NCBI GenBank assembly: GCA_013349405.1
Contig: DUZS01000011.1
Location: 31,669 to 95,668 of the forward strand
DNA length: 64,000 nt
Direction: 5' to 3'
From: Desulfuromonadales bacterium
GTDB taxonomy: Bacteria; Desulfobacterota; Desulfuromonadia; Geobacterales; Pseudopelobacteraceae
A model generated the notes under the pieces. The model made no database searches. It saw only the letters and a list, made by a program, of their open reading frames with translations, and was not told where the DNA came from. The position numbers and the translations under genes are program-made. Shown here in pieces: positions 8,418-18,112 of the stretch (positions within the stretch are counted from its first letter, which is position 1; each line of letters opens with the position of its first letter).

Positions 8418-9719
8418 ATGTACTTCAATGAGGAATTTGAAACTCTGCCGCGGCCTGCGCTGGAAGCACTGCAGCTGAAACGGCTTCAGGCGGTTCTCGA
8501 GCGGGTGTATGCACATGTTCCCTTTTACCGGGATACTTTCAACGCAGCAGGCATCAAGCCGGGAGATGTGAAGTCTCTGGGCGACCTGGAGCGCCTGCCG
8601 TTCACCACCAAGCAGAACATGCGTGATTCCTATCCGTACGGTCTCTTTGCGGTGCCGATGGAGGAGATAGTCCGCATTCACGCGTCAAGCGGCACCACGG
8701 GAAAACCGACCGTTGTCGGCTATACCCGCAAGGATATCGATGTCTGGTCCGAATTGATGGCCCGCTCATTTGTATCTGCCGGAGCAGGTAAAGGCGATAT
8801 CATTCACAATGCCTACGGATACGGATTGTTCACCGGAGGTCTTGGGGCGCATTACGGTGCAGAACGGCTGGGTGCATCGGTCATTCCGATATCAGGGGGC
8901 AATACCAAACGCCAGCTTATGATCATGCAGGACTTCGGTTCTTCTGTGCTTACCTGCACCCCCTCCTATGCTCTTTTCATGGCCGAAGAAGCCAGAGCCG
9001 AAGGGATAAATTTCAAAGATCTCCGCCTGAAGGTCGGTATCTTCGGTGCCGAACCATGGTCTGAAGCCATGCGCGACGAAATCGAGGCGAAACTTAATCT
9101 TGATGCTATCGATATTTACGGCCTGTCCGAAATTATGGGCCCCGGTGTCGCTATTGAATGTATCGAGGCAAAGCGCGGGCTTCATATATGGGAAGACCAT
9201 TTCATCCCGGAGATCATAGACCCTGACAGCGGTCAACGCGTTGCAGAGGGTGAACGTGGTGAACTGGTCATTACAACCATCACAAAACAGGGGATCCCCC
9301 TGATCCGCTATCGCACCCGGGATATCACCAGCATCATCTATGAACCATGCATCTGTGGCCGCACGCACGCCCGCATCACCCGCATGAGCGGCCGTTCCGA
9401 CGACATGCTCATTATCCGCGGCGTTAACGTGTTCCCTTCCCAGATCGAATCGATCCTGATCGGCATAGAAGGTGTTGAACCGCACTACCTGCTTGTTGTT
9501 GATCGTGTGGAAAATCTTGATACTCTGGAAGTGCATGTTGAGGTTGATGAGCGTATTTTTTCTGATGAGATCAAGATTCTGCAGCGGCTTGCCAAGCGGA
9601 TTGAGAAGGAGATCAAGGATAAACTCGGCATCACCTGCACTGCCAGACTCGTGGAGCCTCGGAGCATTCAACGGAGCGAGGGCAAGGCCACAAGGGTTAT
9701 TGACAAGCGTAAACTGTAA
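8418..9719 (+). CDS. paaK: Phenylacetate-CoA ligase family protein
   Basis: 433 residues of the PaaK branch of the adenylate-forming ligases. It shows the AMP-binding P-loop [16 protein letters not shown], the [11 protein letters not shown] segment, the RYRTRDIT motif and the C-terminal [20 protein letters not shown]. It would activate phenylacetate or a related aryl acid to its CoA thioester with ATP. The setting (ACT protein and branched-chain-type ABC transporter genes directly downstream) is common in Geobacter-type genomes and suggests use in aromatic or branched amino acid catabolism. Whether phenylacetate is the true substrate cannot be read from sequence, because indolepyruvate-linked arylacetate ligases look similar. 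Confidence 0.92.
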   Translation: MYFNEEFETLPRPALEALQLKRLQAVLERVYAHVPFYRDTFNAAGIKPGDVKSLGDLERLPFTTKQNMRDSYPYGLFAVPMEEIVRIHASSGTTGKPTVVGYTRKDIDVWSELMARSFVSAGAGKGDIIHNAYGYGLFTGGLGAHYGAERLGASVIPISGGNTKRQLMIMQDFGSSVLTCTPSYALFMAEEARAEGINFKDLRLKVGIFGAEPWSEAMRDEIEAKLNLDAIDIYGLSEIMGPGVAIECIEAKRGLHIWEDHFIPEIIDPDSGQRVAEGERGELVITTITKQGIPLIRYRTRDITSIIYEPCICGRTHARITRMSGRSDDMLIIRGVNVFPSQIESILIGIEGVEPHYLLVVDRVENLDTLEVHVEVDERIFSDEIKILQRLAKRIEKEIKDKLGITCTARLVEPRSIQRSEGKATRVIDKRKL

Positions 9720-9748
9720 CTGCCGCGTGCGGATAAGGGAGTTAGCTC

Positions 9749-10180
9749 ATGAAAGTCGAACAGATCTCCATTTTTATTGAAAACAAGTCAGGGCGGTTGG
9801 CAGAGATCTCCCGGATTCTTGGCGAAAGCGGCATAAATATTCGGGCACTGTCGCTGGCAGATACCTCGGATTTTGGTATCCTGCGCCTGATCGTCAACGA
9901 TGTTGAAAAAGCAAAGTCGGTGTTGAAAGAGTGCGGCTTTACCGTCAACAAAACCGAGGTGGTAGCTGTCGAAGTGCCGGACCGGCCCGGCGGGCTGTCG
10001 CACATTCTGAACGTTCTCGATTCTGAACAGATTAATGTCGAATATATGTACGCTTTTGGTGAACGATGTGGCGGCAACGCCGTGATCGTTTTCCGTTTTG
10101 ATGATACCGATAAAGCCATCGAGACGCTCACCGGCAGCGGTGTCCACATTCTTGATGGTGAACGTCTGTACAGTATGTAG
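9749..10180 (+). CDS. Tandem ACT-domain protein
   Basis: 143 residues made of two ACT folds: [21 protein letters not shown] at the start and [21 protein letters not shown] from about residue 70. ACT domains bind amino acids. Stand-alone double-ACT proteins are regularly found next to paaK and are thought to sense the amino acid from which the aryl acid derives. RBS AAGGGAG precedes the ATG. It sits 29 nt after paaK and 28 nt before livK in the same direction, so it is in the operon. Confidence 0.9.
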   Translation: MKVEQISIFIENKSGRLAEISRILGESGINIRALSLADTSDFGILRLIVNDVEKAKSVLKECGFTVNKTEVVAVEVPDRPGGLSHILNVLDSEQINVEYMYAFGERCGGNAVIVFRFDDTDKAIETLTGSGVHILDGERLYSM

Positions 10181-10208
10181 AAAACTATTTCCTGGGAGGC
10201 TGTTTAGT

Positions 10209-11353
10209 ATGATGAAACGATTCGTTGTAGCGTGCTGTCTGTTGTGTATCTCTCTCCTGTCCGCCCCGGCATCCTTTGCTGCAGCCGGTGCCATCAAAAT
10301 CGGCGGGCTGTTTGCCGTTACCGGTCCGGCGGCATTTCTTGGCGAGCCGGAGCGCAACAGCGCTAAAATGGTAGTCGAGGAGATTAACGCTGCCGGCGGC
10401 ATAAAAGGGCGCAAGATTGAACTGGTAATTTACGATACTGCCGGTGACGCCACCAAGGCGGTGCAACTGGCCACCAAGCTGATCAAGGACGACAAGGTCG
10501 TCGCGATCATCGGCCCCAGCACCACCGGCGAATCCATGGCTGTTATACCGGTTGCCGAAAAAGAGCAGATACCGCTGATTTCCTGTGCGGCCGGGATAAA
10601 AATCACCGATCCGCCAAAAAAATGGATCTTCAAGACTGCCCAGAATGATACCCTGCGGTTGGCAGAATCTATGAACAGCTTCAGAAACAGAAACTTGCCA
10701 GGGTCTCAATCCTGACCGTATCTGACGGATTCGGCTCATCAGGGCGCGAACAGCTGAAAGCCCAGGCCGCCAGGTTCGGCATTGCCATTGTCTCCGATGA
10801 TACCTACGGCCCCAAGGATACCGACATGACAGCGCAGCTTACCAAAATTCGCGGTATAAAACCGGACGCTATCATCTGCTGGGGTACCAATCCGGGACCG
10901 GCAGTCATCGCCAAAAATGCGAAACAGCTCGGCCTGAAAATTCCGCTCTACATGAGCCATGGCGTCTCATCGAAAAAGTTTATCGAACTTGCCGGAGACG
11001 CTGCTGAAGGGATCAGGCTGCCGTCGGGAAAAGTACTGGTTGCCGATGTGCTGCCGGCTTCAGACCCGCAGAAGAAAGCGTTGATGGCATTTGTCAAGGA
11101 TTACCAGAACCATTACAAGGCGGAAGGCGATCACTTTGGCGGCCATGCCTGGGATGCCGTTATGCTGCTCAAAGGCGCTTTTGAAAACGGTGCGGACACG
11201 CCTGCTGCCATCCGTGATCAACTGGAGAAGACCAAACAGTTCCACGGCATCGGCGGCACGTTTACCTATTCTTCACAGGATCATGCCGGACTGGGCAAGG
11301 AGGCTTTTGTGCTGGTTGAAGTAAAAGACAAGGATTGGGTCATTGTAAAATAG
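10209..11353 (+). pseudogene. livK: Branched-chain amino acid ABC substrate-binding protein (LivK-like), frameshifted
   Basis: Two overlapping reading frames together encode one LivK-like protein of about 381 residues. Frame one starts at ATG 10209 with a signal peptide (MMKRFVVACC to AAAG) and reads IKIGGLFAVTGPAAFLGEPE and then normal Peripla_BP_6 sequence to KTAQNDTL, near 10655. From there the match continues one frame over as IYEQLQKQKLARVSILTVSD to VKDKDWVIVK at 11353. Inserting one base after the CTG at 10653-10655 restores a family-like reading (NDTLAVGRIYEQL). The rest of the operon is intact and no other stop is present, so this is either a very recent loss or a one-base sequencing error. 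Confidence 0.85.
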
Positions 11354-11417
11354 CCATCGGATAGTTGAATTTTCTGTGGGGGCGGGCTGCTGTTCGCCCC
11401 CGCTTTTATGAGGTATA

Positions 11418-12299
11418 ATGCAGTTCGATCAACTTCTCCAGTATCTCCTTTCCGGCCTGTCGACCGGCGCCATCTATGCGCTGATCGGCATCGGGTTTTC
11501 AATCATCTATAATGCCACCGGAATCATAAACTTTGCCCAGGGTGAGTTTGTCATGCTGGGCGGCATGGTGACGCTCCTGTTTCTGGAAACCGGCAAACTC
11601 CCCCTGTGGGCGGCCATCCCCTGTGCCGTCGCCGTCTCCACCGCATCAGGCATGCTGTTTGAACGGTTGGCGATCCGCCCGCTGCGCCAGCCGACCCCTA
11701 TCAATCTGGTCATCATTACCATCGGCGGCAGCATCCTTATCCGCGGTCTTGCCATGCTGCTGTGGGGCAAGGATACCCACGCCATCCCGCCGTTTTCCGG
11801 AGAAGAGCCGCTTGCCGTCGGCGGTGCTACGATCCTGCCCCAGCACCTCTGGATCCTGGGAGTTACCCTGCTGATCATTGCGGCCAACAAATACTATTTC
11901 TATCACACCATCAGCGGCAAGGCGATGCGGGCATGCGCCTACAACCGTCGTGCCGCAGGCCTCGTGGGGATCGATGTCCGCCGCATGGTGCTGTTCTCGT
12001 TTATCATCAGCTCCGCAATGGGTTCGGTGGCCGGCATCATCGTCGCCCCCTTGACCATGACCGCTTATGATGTCGGTATCATGCTCGGATTGAAGGGGTT
12101 CTGTGCCGCCATCATCGGCGGTATGAGCAGCGGCGGGGCTACCGTGGTCGGCGGTCTGGTTCTGGGGATCCTCGAATCTCTGGGAGCCGGCTTGATTTCA
12201 TCAGGCTACAAGGATGCCATCGCCTTTATCATTCTGCTTCTGCTCCTCTTTATCCGCCCACAGGGGCTTTTCGGCAAAGCCCAGAGCGAGAGGGTCTAG
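11418..12299 (+). CDS. livH: Branched-chain amino acid ABC transporter permease LivH
   Basis: 293 residues, about eight hydrophobic helices, with the LivH signature NFAQGEFVMLGGM near the N-terminus and the EAA-like GLKGFCAAIIGGMSSGGATVVGG segment near the C-terminus. It forms one half of the inner-membrane channel with LivM. The start ATG follows GAGGTATA. It begins 65 nt after the livK stop and ends 3 nt before livM. Confidence 0.95.
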   Translation: MQFDQLLQYLLSGLSTGAIYALIGIGFSIIYNATGIINFAQGEFVMLGGMVTLLFLETGKLPLWAAIPCAVAVSTASGMLFERLAIRPLRQPTPINLVIITIGGSILIRGLAMLLWGKDTHAIPPFSGEEPLAVGGATILPQHLWILGVTLLIIAANKYYFYHTISGKAMRACAYNRRAAGLVGIDVRRMVLFSFIISSAMGSVAGIIVAPLTMTAYDVGIMLGLKGFCAAIIGGMSSGGATVVGGLVLGILESLGAGLISSGYKDAIAFIILLLLLFIRPQGLFGKAQSERV

Positions 12300-12302
12300 C
12301 AG

Positions 12303-13259
12303 ATGAACCGCGACCTGATCAAATTTCTGGCGTTTGCCGCCCTGATTCTTACGATGCCGCTTGCCTTACATGGCGGCTATCTGATGAACGTGCTGGTGTT
12401 TGTCGGTATCCATACCATGCTTGCCATCGGTCTCAACCTCCTCCTCGGGTATGCCGGCCAGATTTCCCTCGGTCACGCCGGTTTTTTCGGGTTGGGCGCC
12501 TACCTGTCCGGCATCCTGACCGCTACCTACGGCTGGAATCCCTGGCTGGCCATGCCGCTCGCTGCCGCGGTTGTCGGTGGATTGGCGTTTCTGATCGGCT
12601 TCCCGATTCTCAAACTCAAGGGACATTATCTTGCCATGGCGACCCTGGGTATGGGCATCATCATGTATATCACCTTCAACGAAACCATCGGACTGACCGG
12701 CGGCCCATCCGGGTTGTCCGGCATACCGGCTATTGCCATCGGCACTCTGACCTTTGACAGTGATCAAAAAAACTTCTATCTGATCTGGACCTTTACACTC
12801 GGCATGATTCTGCTGACCCTGAACCTGGCGAATTCCCGGATAGGACGCGCCCTGCGGGCCGTGCACGATTCTGAGGTTGCCGCGCAGGTTCTGGGAATCA
12901 ATGCCCGCCTGCTCAAGGTTCAGATTTTTGCCCTTTCTGCGGTGATTTCATCCATTGCCGGCAGTCTGTACGCCCACACCATGACCTTCATTTCTCCGGC
13001 ATCCTTCGGCTTCAACTTCTCGGTTGAACTGCTCACCATGGTGGTCATCGGAGGGTTGGGGAGTATCTACGGCTCCTTTCTGGGGGCTGCGCTGCTGACC
13101 CTGCTGCCCGAGTTCCTGCGGGCGGCCCAGGACTATGACATCATTATCTACGGGGCTCTGTTGATGGTGATGGTGAAATACCTGCCGGGCGGTCTGGTTC
13201 GGGGCGTACCCGGTCTTTTCAGGAAGCTGATGAAAAAGAGAGGGGCACGGCATGCTTGA
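12303..13259 (+). CDS. livM: Branched-chain amino acid ABC transporter permease LivM
   Basis: 318 residues, polytopic. It has the family features GLNLLLGYAGQISLGHAGFFGLGAY near residue 45, RIGRALRAVHDSEVAAQVLGIN in the cytoplasmic coupling region and GGLGSIYGSFLGAALL near the end. It partners LivH. The last 8 nt overlap the start of livG, indicating translational coupling. Confidence 0.95.
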   Translation: MNRDLIKFLAFAALILTMPLALHGGYLMNVLVFVGIHTMLAIGLNLLLGYAGQISLGHAGFFGLGAYLSGILTATYGWNPWLAMPLAAAVVGGLAFLIGFPILKLKGHYLAMATLGMGIIMYITFNETIGLTGGPSGLSGIPAIAIGTLTFDSDQKNFYLIWTFTLGMILLTLNLANSRIGRALRAVHDSEVAAQVLGINARLLKVQIFALSAVISSIAGSLYAHTMTFISPASFGFNFSVELLTMVVIGGLGSIYGSFLGAALLTLLPEFLRAAQDYDIIIYGALLMVMVKYLPGGLVRGVPGLFRKLMKKRGARHA

Positions 13260-14007
13260 AGTTTCCGGCATTACCCAGATATTCGGCGGCGTCACGGCTC
13301 TTGAGGATGTGTCATTCGCCATCCGCAAAGGTGATATCACCGGTATTATCGGCCCAAACGGCGCCGGAAAGACGACGCTCTTTAACATCATCAGCGGAAT
13401 CTACACCCAGACATCCGGGCGCGTCATGCTCAACAGCCGTGATGTGACCGGACTGCCTCCGGAAAAACTTGCCATGCTCGGTATGGTGCGCACTTTTCAG
13501 AATATCGAGCTGTTTGGCGGCATGTCGGTCATGGAAAACGTCATGGTCGGGCTCCATACCCGGAGTTCCAGCGGGCTGATGGCCTGTTCCCTCCGTTTAC
13601 CCTGGAGCCGCAAGGAGGAGCATCGCATCCGTGCAGATGCCCGGCAATGGCTGGAGTTTACCGGAATCTCCGAATTGGCGGATGTGACGGCAGGCAATCT
13701 CTCTTTCGGTAAGGGGCGGATGCTGGAAATCGCCCGGGCTCTTGCGGTTGAGCCGGGCATCATCCTGATGGACGAACCGGCGGCCGGCCTCAACAGCCAG
13801 GAGACCCTCGAACTGGCACGTTTGATCAGGCGCATCCGTGACCTGGGCATTACCGTTGTATTGGTCGAGCATGACATGGAACTGGTCATGGATATCTGCG
13901 ACCGGATCGTGGTCCTCAATCTTGGCTTCAAGCTGGCTGAGGGTACACCGGGCGAGATTCAGGAAAATCATGATGTTATCGCTGCATATCTGGGGGATGA
14001 CGACTGA
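13252..14007 (+). CDS. livG: Branched-chain amino acid ABC transporter ATP-binding protein LivG
   Basis: 251 residues. Walker A is GPNGAGKTTLFN, the signature motif has drifted to LSFGKGRMLEIARAL (LSxGxxR as in LivG), and Walker B is GIILMDEPAAGLN followed by the H-loop VEHDM. It overlaps livM by 8 nt and shares one base with the livF start codon. Confidence 0.95.
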   Translation: MLEVSGITQIFGGVTALEDVSFAIRKGDITGIIGPNGAGKTTLFNIISGIYTQTSGRVMLNSRDVTGLPPEKLAMLGMVRTFQNIELFGGMSVMENVMVGLHTRSSSGLMACSLRLPWSRKEEHRIRADARQWLEFTGISELADVTAGNLSFGKGRMLEIARALAVEPGIILMDEPAAGLNSQETLELARLIRRIRDLGITVVLVEHDMELVMDICDRIVVLNLGFKLAEGTPGEIQENHDVIAAYLGDDD

Positions 14008-14735
14008 TGCTGCGCCTTAAAAAGGTAAATACCTACTACGGCAAGGTACATGCCCTCAAGAATGTAACCCTGCTTCTGGCTGAAGGTGAAATCGTCACAC
14101 TGATCGGCGCCAACGGCGCCGGCAAGACCACCATCCTCAACACCATTTCCGCTGTGACTCCGGCCTCTTCCGGCGAGGTGCTCTTCAACGATAGTCAGAT
14201 CAGCGCGCTTGCTCCTGACCGGATCGTCAAACTGGGGATTTCACAGGTTCCGGAAGGGCGTCAGGTTTTCAAGCCGTTGTCTGTCGAGGACAATCTTGAT
14301 CTGGGTGCCTACCTGCGCTACCGCAACGGTGAAAGCAAGGCGTCCATCCACACGGATATGGATCAGGTGTTCAGCCTGTTTCCACGTCTTCAGGAACGCC
14401 GTAAACAGCTGGCCGGTACCATGTCGGGAGGTGAACAGCAGATGCTGGCAATCGGCAGGGCGCTGATGGCCAAACCGAAACTTCTGCTTCTGGATGAACC
14501 TTCCATGGGATTGGCGCCGCTGATTGTGCAGGAGATCTTCCGGGTATTGAATCAACTGCGCCGGGAGCAGGGAACCACCATCCTGCTGGTGGAGCAGAAC
14601 GCCAGGGCGGCACTTAAACTTGCGGATCGGGGATATGTTCTGGAAACCGGCAAGATTATTCTGGAGGGTACATCGGCTCAGTTGATGGAGAATGCTGATG
14701 TCAAACGAGCGTATTTAGGTAAGGATAAGGGATAA
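14007..14735 (+). CDS. livF: Branched-chain amino acid ABC transporter ATP-binding protein LivF
   Basis: 242 residues. Walker A is GANGAGKTTILN, the signature motif is MSGGEQQMLAIGRAL, Walker B is LLLLDEPSMGLAP, and the family-typical VPEGRQVFKPLSVEDNL is present. Its ATG shares the A of the livG stop. It is the last gene of the paaK-liv operon. Confidence 0.95.
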   Translation: MLRLKKVNTYYGKVHALKNVTLLLAEGEIVTLIGANGAGKTTILNTISAVTPASSGEVLFNDSQISALAPDRIVKLGISQVPEGRQVFKPLSVEDNLDLGAYLRYRNGESKASIHTDMDQVFSLFPRLQERRKQLAGTMSGGEQQMLAIGRALMAKPKLLLLDEPSMGLAPLIVQEIFRVLNQLRREQGTTILLVEQNARAALKLADRGYVLETGKIILEGTSAQLMENADVKRAYLGKDKG

Positions 14736-14892
14736 AAACCGGTTACGCCGATTGTCGTATCATACGTGCCATCGTCAAACCCGCTTTCTTGTTTTGATAC
14801 ACCGGTCTCATCATGAGACACTGTAATAAGAATGCATTACCTTTCTAGCATAAATAGTGCGAGAACCCAGATAGTTAAAAAACGGGCTGTAA

Positions 14893-14908
14893 TGGCTCGA
14901 ATTTTGCT
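14893..14908 (+). promoter_or_regulatory. Sigma-54 promoter upstream of the carbonic anhydrase gene
   Basis: TGGCTCGAATTTTGCT fits the RpoN -24/-12 pattern with correct GG-GC spacing (14894-14895 and 14906-14907); the only mismatch in the core is T for A in TGGCAC. Predicted transcription starts near 14919, 32 nt before the start codon. A 15-bp perfect palindrome (GTCTCAT-C-ATGAGAC) lies at 14805-14819, about 107 bp upstream of that start, a plausible activator site. Confidence 0.65.
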
Positions 14909-14950
14909 TAAATTGGATCTGCTGTTAAATTTGTCAAATCAGGGGGCATT

Positions 14951-16399
14951 ATGGGAAGAAGGACGAAAGTTACACTGGCACTGGCAGGTCTGCTGCTGAT
15001 GGGGAGCAATGCATTTGCCATCTCAGTGGAGAATCAACTCACATTTGATGAGTTGATGGCAGGAAACGACAGGTTTGTCGCAGGACTGACGCTGGATAAT
15101 CTGGCGCTCAAGGCACTGCCTGCACAACGGGCAACCACCGCTTTGGCTCAAACACCAAAAGCCATTGTTCTCGATTGCTCAGATAGCCGCTTATCTCCAG
15201 AAATCCTTTTTGATAAAGGTCTGGGTGAGCTTTTTGTTGTGCGCGTCGCCGGAAATGTGATTGCACCGCACCAGATTGCTTCGATCGAATATGCGATCGA
15301 GCATCTCGGAGCAAAAACAATCATGGTACTCGGTCATGAGCGCTGCGGTGGCGTCACTGCTGCGTACAATTCATTCGGCCCTCAAGTAGTTCCAGCCGTT
15401 GGTGCACCTGCAGCTTTGCCGCCAACTTTAGCCGCATACGCGTTGCTAACTCCTAATCTGCAAAAACTTGTTGATACAATGGCGCCTGCAGTTGCAGCTA
15501 CCAAAGGCATCACCTACACCTATCCACCTGCAACAGTGGGTGGTGCTAATGGTCCCACTATCACCAGGGTCACCACAAGCGCTACCGCGACAGACTGTAT
15601 CCTGAACAATACCCGTATAACCATGAATGATTTAAAAACCCAATCGACGGTTATCGCCGGTTTGCTTGCACAGCCACTACTTGTTGGCGCAGCGGCGAAT
15701 CCACTGGCAGACGAGTTATTACTGGTCGAGGCGTTTTACGACCTTGAAGACGGTAAAGTTACTGTAACCCGTGCTACCGGCAACCCACTTGTTGCTGCAC
15801 CTCCAATTGTTACTACCCCGGAAACGGCAATCCATACGGTCACATCATCCGTGGCTGTCCCCACAGCGGGCACTATTGCACCGTCTGGTGATTCGGCAGC
15901 GCTTCATGGTGGTTCGCAGAGGTTTTCATTGACACCAGCAGCAGGCAACAAGATTGGCGCCTTCACCGGAACGTGCCCTGCAGGTATTTTGACCGGCACT
16001 GACTATGTTGTTTCGAATGTGCTTGGTAACTGCACCGTGATAGCAAATTTTATCGCAGGCCCACCACCGGCATCGACACCTCTTACTCCCGTTGGAACTG
16101 CTCCTGCTCCACCCGCACTGGGTCTTCCGGTCCCCTATGTGTTTACTCCGACAGTAGGAGCGACACACTACATCACGTATCTGTATGACACAACAACCAG
16201 AACCGGAGCTTTCAGCGCCTGGGCAGCTGCAGCCACAGCCTGTACTGCTTTAGCGGCACCAGCTGTTAACACTTGTAGTATTGCCCAGACACCAGCTCTT
16301 GTGGCAGGTCATACGTACAACTGGTACGTACTGTCTTATAACGCTACTTCTGCCGGATACAGCCCGTGGAGTACCTATTTAACATTCAGGCAGCTGTAA
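14951..16399 (+). CDS. Exported beta-carbonic anhydrase with C-terminal extracellular domains
   Basis: 482 residues. After a signal peptide (1-23) comes a beta-class carbonic anhydrase domain with the zinc ligands visible: Cys76-x-Asp78-x-Arg80 (CSDSR) and His129-x2-Cys132 (HERCGG). It should interconvert CO2 and bicarbonate outside the cytoplasm. The domain contains a long Ala/Pro-rich insertion (about 145-215). After residue 285 come two non-catalytic modules: a divergent B-repeat-like unit (GTIAPSG, then GNCTVIANF) and a fibronectin-type-III-like unit with WAAAATAC, NWYVLSYN and SPWSTYLTF. Such modules are common on secreted or surface proteins. The combination with an enzyme of this class is unusual. 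It has its own sigma-54 promoter and a terminator, so it is a single-gene unit. Confidence 0.88.
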   Translation: MGRRTKVTLALAGLLLMGSNAFAISVENQLTFDELMAGNDRFVAGLTLDNLALKALPAQRATTALAQTPKAIVLDCSDSRLSPEILFDKGLGELFVVRVAGNVIAPHQIASIEYAIEHLGAKTIMVLGHERCGGVTAAYNSFGPQVVPAVGAPAALPPTLAAYALLTPNLQKLVDTMAPAVAATKGITYTYPPATVGGANGPTITRVTTSATATDCILNNTRITMNDLKTQSTVIAGLLAQPLLVGAAANPLADELLLVEAFYDLEDGKVTVTRATGNPLVAAPPIVTTPETAIHTVTSSVAVPTAGTIAPSGDSAALHGGSQRFSLTPAAGNKIGAFTGTCPAGILTGTDYVVSNVLGNCTVIANFIAGPPPASTPLTPVGTAPAPPALGLPVPYVFTPTVGATHYITYLYDTTTRTGAFSAWAAAATACTALAAPAVNTCSIAQTPALVAGHTYNWYVLSYNATSAGYSPWSTYLTFRQL

Positions 16400-16448
16400 T
16401 ATTAGAATATGAGTATGTAACGTGAGATAAAATAACTCCGTAAGTGAT

Positions 16449-16486
16449 AAAAGCCCTTGACCGGACATGGTCAAGGGCTTTTTGAG
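16449..16486. terminator. Bidirectional intrinsic terminator
   Basis: AAAAGCCCTTGACC and GGTCAAGGGCTTTT form a perfect 14-bp stem around a short loop, with A-run and T-run at either side. It lies between the convergent carbonic anhydrase and polyphosphate phosphotransferase genes and can serve both. Confidence 0.88.
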
Positions 16487-16585
16487 CTTTAAAGGTGATG
16501 GGTGAAATTCCAAATCGCGGCTTACTGCAGCTTTCTGAACACAGGTCAGTGACAGTTTTGCCTTTGTCAATGATCAGGCAAACCG

Positions 16586-18070
16586 TTACTTCTCAAGCGC
16601 CTTTTCAATCCTCTCGCACAATGTTTTCAGTACCTTGATGCGGGCATAATATTTATCGTTGGCCTCAACCAGTGTCCAGGGAGCGATATCGGTACTGGTG
16701 CGGTCTATCATGTCACAGACCGCCACTTCATATTCATCCCACTTATCACGATTACGCCAATCCTCATCGGTGATTTTGTAGCGCTTGAAGCCGATCTTCT
16801 CCCGTTCCTTGAAACGTCGCAACTGCTCTTCCCTGGTGATGGAAAGCCAGAATTTCACGACAACAGTTTTGTTTCTGACCATCTGCTCTTCAAAATCATT
16901 TATTTCGCTGTAAGCCCGCATCCAGTCGTTGTGTTCGCAGAACCCCTCAACACGCTCCACCAATACACGGCCGTACCAGGTGCGGTCAAAGATGGCAAAA
17001 CGGCTTTTACGGGGAATATTGCGCCAGAAGCGCCACATATAGGGCTGCGCGCGCTCTTCCTCAGTCGGGGCAGCCACCGGAATAACCCGGTACTGTCGGG
17101 CATCAAGCGCCTGAATGATGCGGCGTATACTGCCCCCCTTTCCGGCAGCGTCGTTCCCTTCAAAAGCGACCACAACGGATAGCTTCTTAAAGTCGGGGTG
17201 ACGGGTCAGGAGGTTGAGCCTACCCTGATATTTTTCCAGCTCTGTTTCAAAGTCGGCTTTTTTCAGTTTTTTCGACATATCAAGCGTCTGAAGAATCAGA
17301 AGGTTGTCAATGCTTGGTATAATCGGGGGAATCGGTTCTTCATGATGTGGCGCCTCAGGGGCATCGAGACGCTGACGCATGGCTGTGAGGATCGCTTTAC
17401 CGATGGTGAGGTAGCGATAGTGCGGATCGGTCCCCTCAACAATCGTCCAGGGGGATTGGGCCGTGCTGGTCGAGCGCAGCATCCGCTCCGAGACTTTGCG
17501 GAATTTATCATACTGTTTGTAGTGATCCCAATCAGTATCGGTGACTCTCCAGCGCGTTTTGGGATCTTTTTCCAGCAGCTTGAGGCGTTTTTTCTGTTCC
17601 TTCTCAGAAAGGTGCAGCCAGAATTTGAGCACCAGCGCCCCTTCGTCGCAGAGCATCTTCTCAAAACGAATAATCCGTTCCAAGCGTTGATCAAGCTCGG
17701 CATTTTTTATCGTGCCATAGACATTCTCCACCAGCGGCGCAGAATACCAGGTACCAATGAAAACGCCAACTTTGCCTTTGGGAGGAAGCACCCGCCAGTA
17801 GCGCCACATCTGCGGCCGCTCCAGCTCTTCATCGGTCAGATCGCGCACGGCATGGGTCTCAATGTGGCGCGGGTCCATCCATTCATTGAGGAGATTGACC
17901 GTCTCACCTTTGCCGGCACAATCAACTCCGGCCACCAGAATAATCACCGGAAATTTTTTTGACTGCGCCAGATCGAGCTGGGCATCGAGAAGCCCCTCAC
18001 GCAGGGCGGGTATTTCCTTTTTCCAGACCTCTTTGCTGATCTTGTGACCCAACTCTGCGGATTCAAACAT
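16586..18070 (-). CDS. pap: Polyphosphate:AMP phosphotransferase (two PPK2 domains)
   Basis: 494 residues made of two PPK2 domains in tandem (about 10-235 and 260-494), the arrangement of Pap enzymes (class II PPK2), which phosphorylate AMP to ADP with polyphosphate. Each half has a P-loop-like segment (VAGVDCAGKGETVNLLNEW in the first, FEGNDAAGKGGSIRRIIQAL in the second), a lid with WRYWR or WRFWR, and the conserved GTWYSAPLVE or DRTWYGRVLVERV. In two-domain enzymes usually only the C-terminal half is fully active. A strong GGGAGGG ribosome site precedes the ATG. It is 42 nt downstream of proC on the same strand. Confidence 0.93.
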   Translation of the reverse strand: MFESAELGHKISKEVWKKEIPALREGLLDAQLDLAQSKKFPVIILVAGVDCAGKGETVNLLNEWMDPRHIETHAVRDLTDEELERPQMWRYWRVLPPKGKVGVFIGTWYSAPLVENVYGTIKNAELDQRLERIIRFEKMLCDEGALVLKFWLHLSEKEQKKRLKLLEKDPKTRWRVTDTDWDHYKQYDKFRKVSERMLRSTSTAQSPWTIVEGTDPHYRYLTIGKAILTAMRQRLDAPEAPHHEEPIPPIIPSIDNLLILQTLDMSKKLKKADFETELEKYQGRLNLLTRHPDFKKLSVVVAFEGNDAAGKGGSIRRIIQALDARQYRVIPVAAPTEEERAQPYMWRFWRNIPRKSRFAIFDRTWYGRVLVERVEGFCEHNDWMRAYSEINDFEEQMVRNKTVVVKFWLSITREEQLRRFKEREKIGFKRYKITDEDWRNRDKWDEYEVAVCDMIDRTSTDIAPWTLVEANDKYYARIKVLKTLCERIEKALEK

Positions 18071-18112
18071 GGTGCCCTCCCGATGCTGCGAAGATATGGT
18101 TTAAAATCCCAT

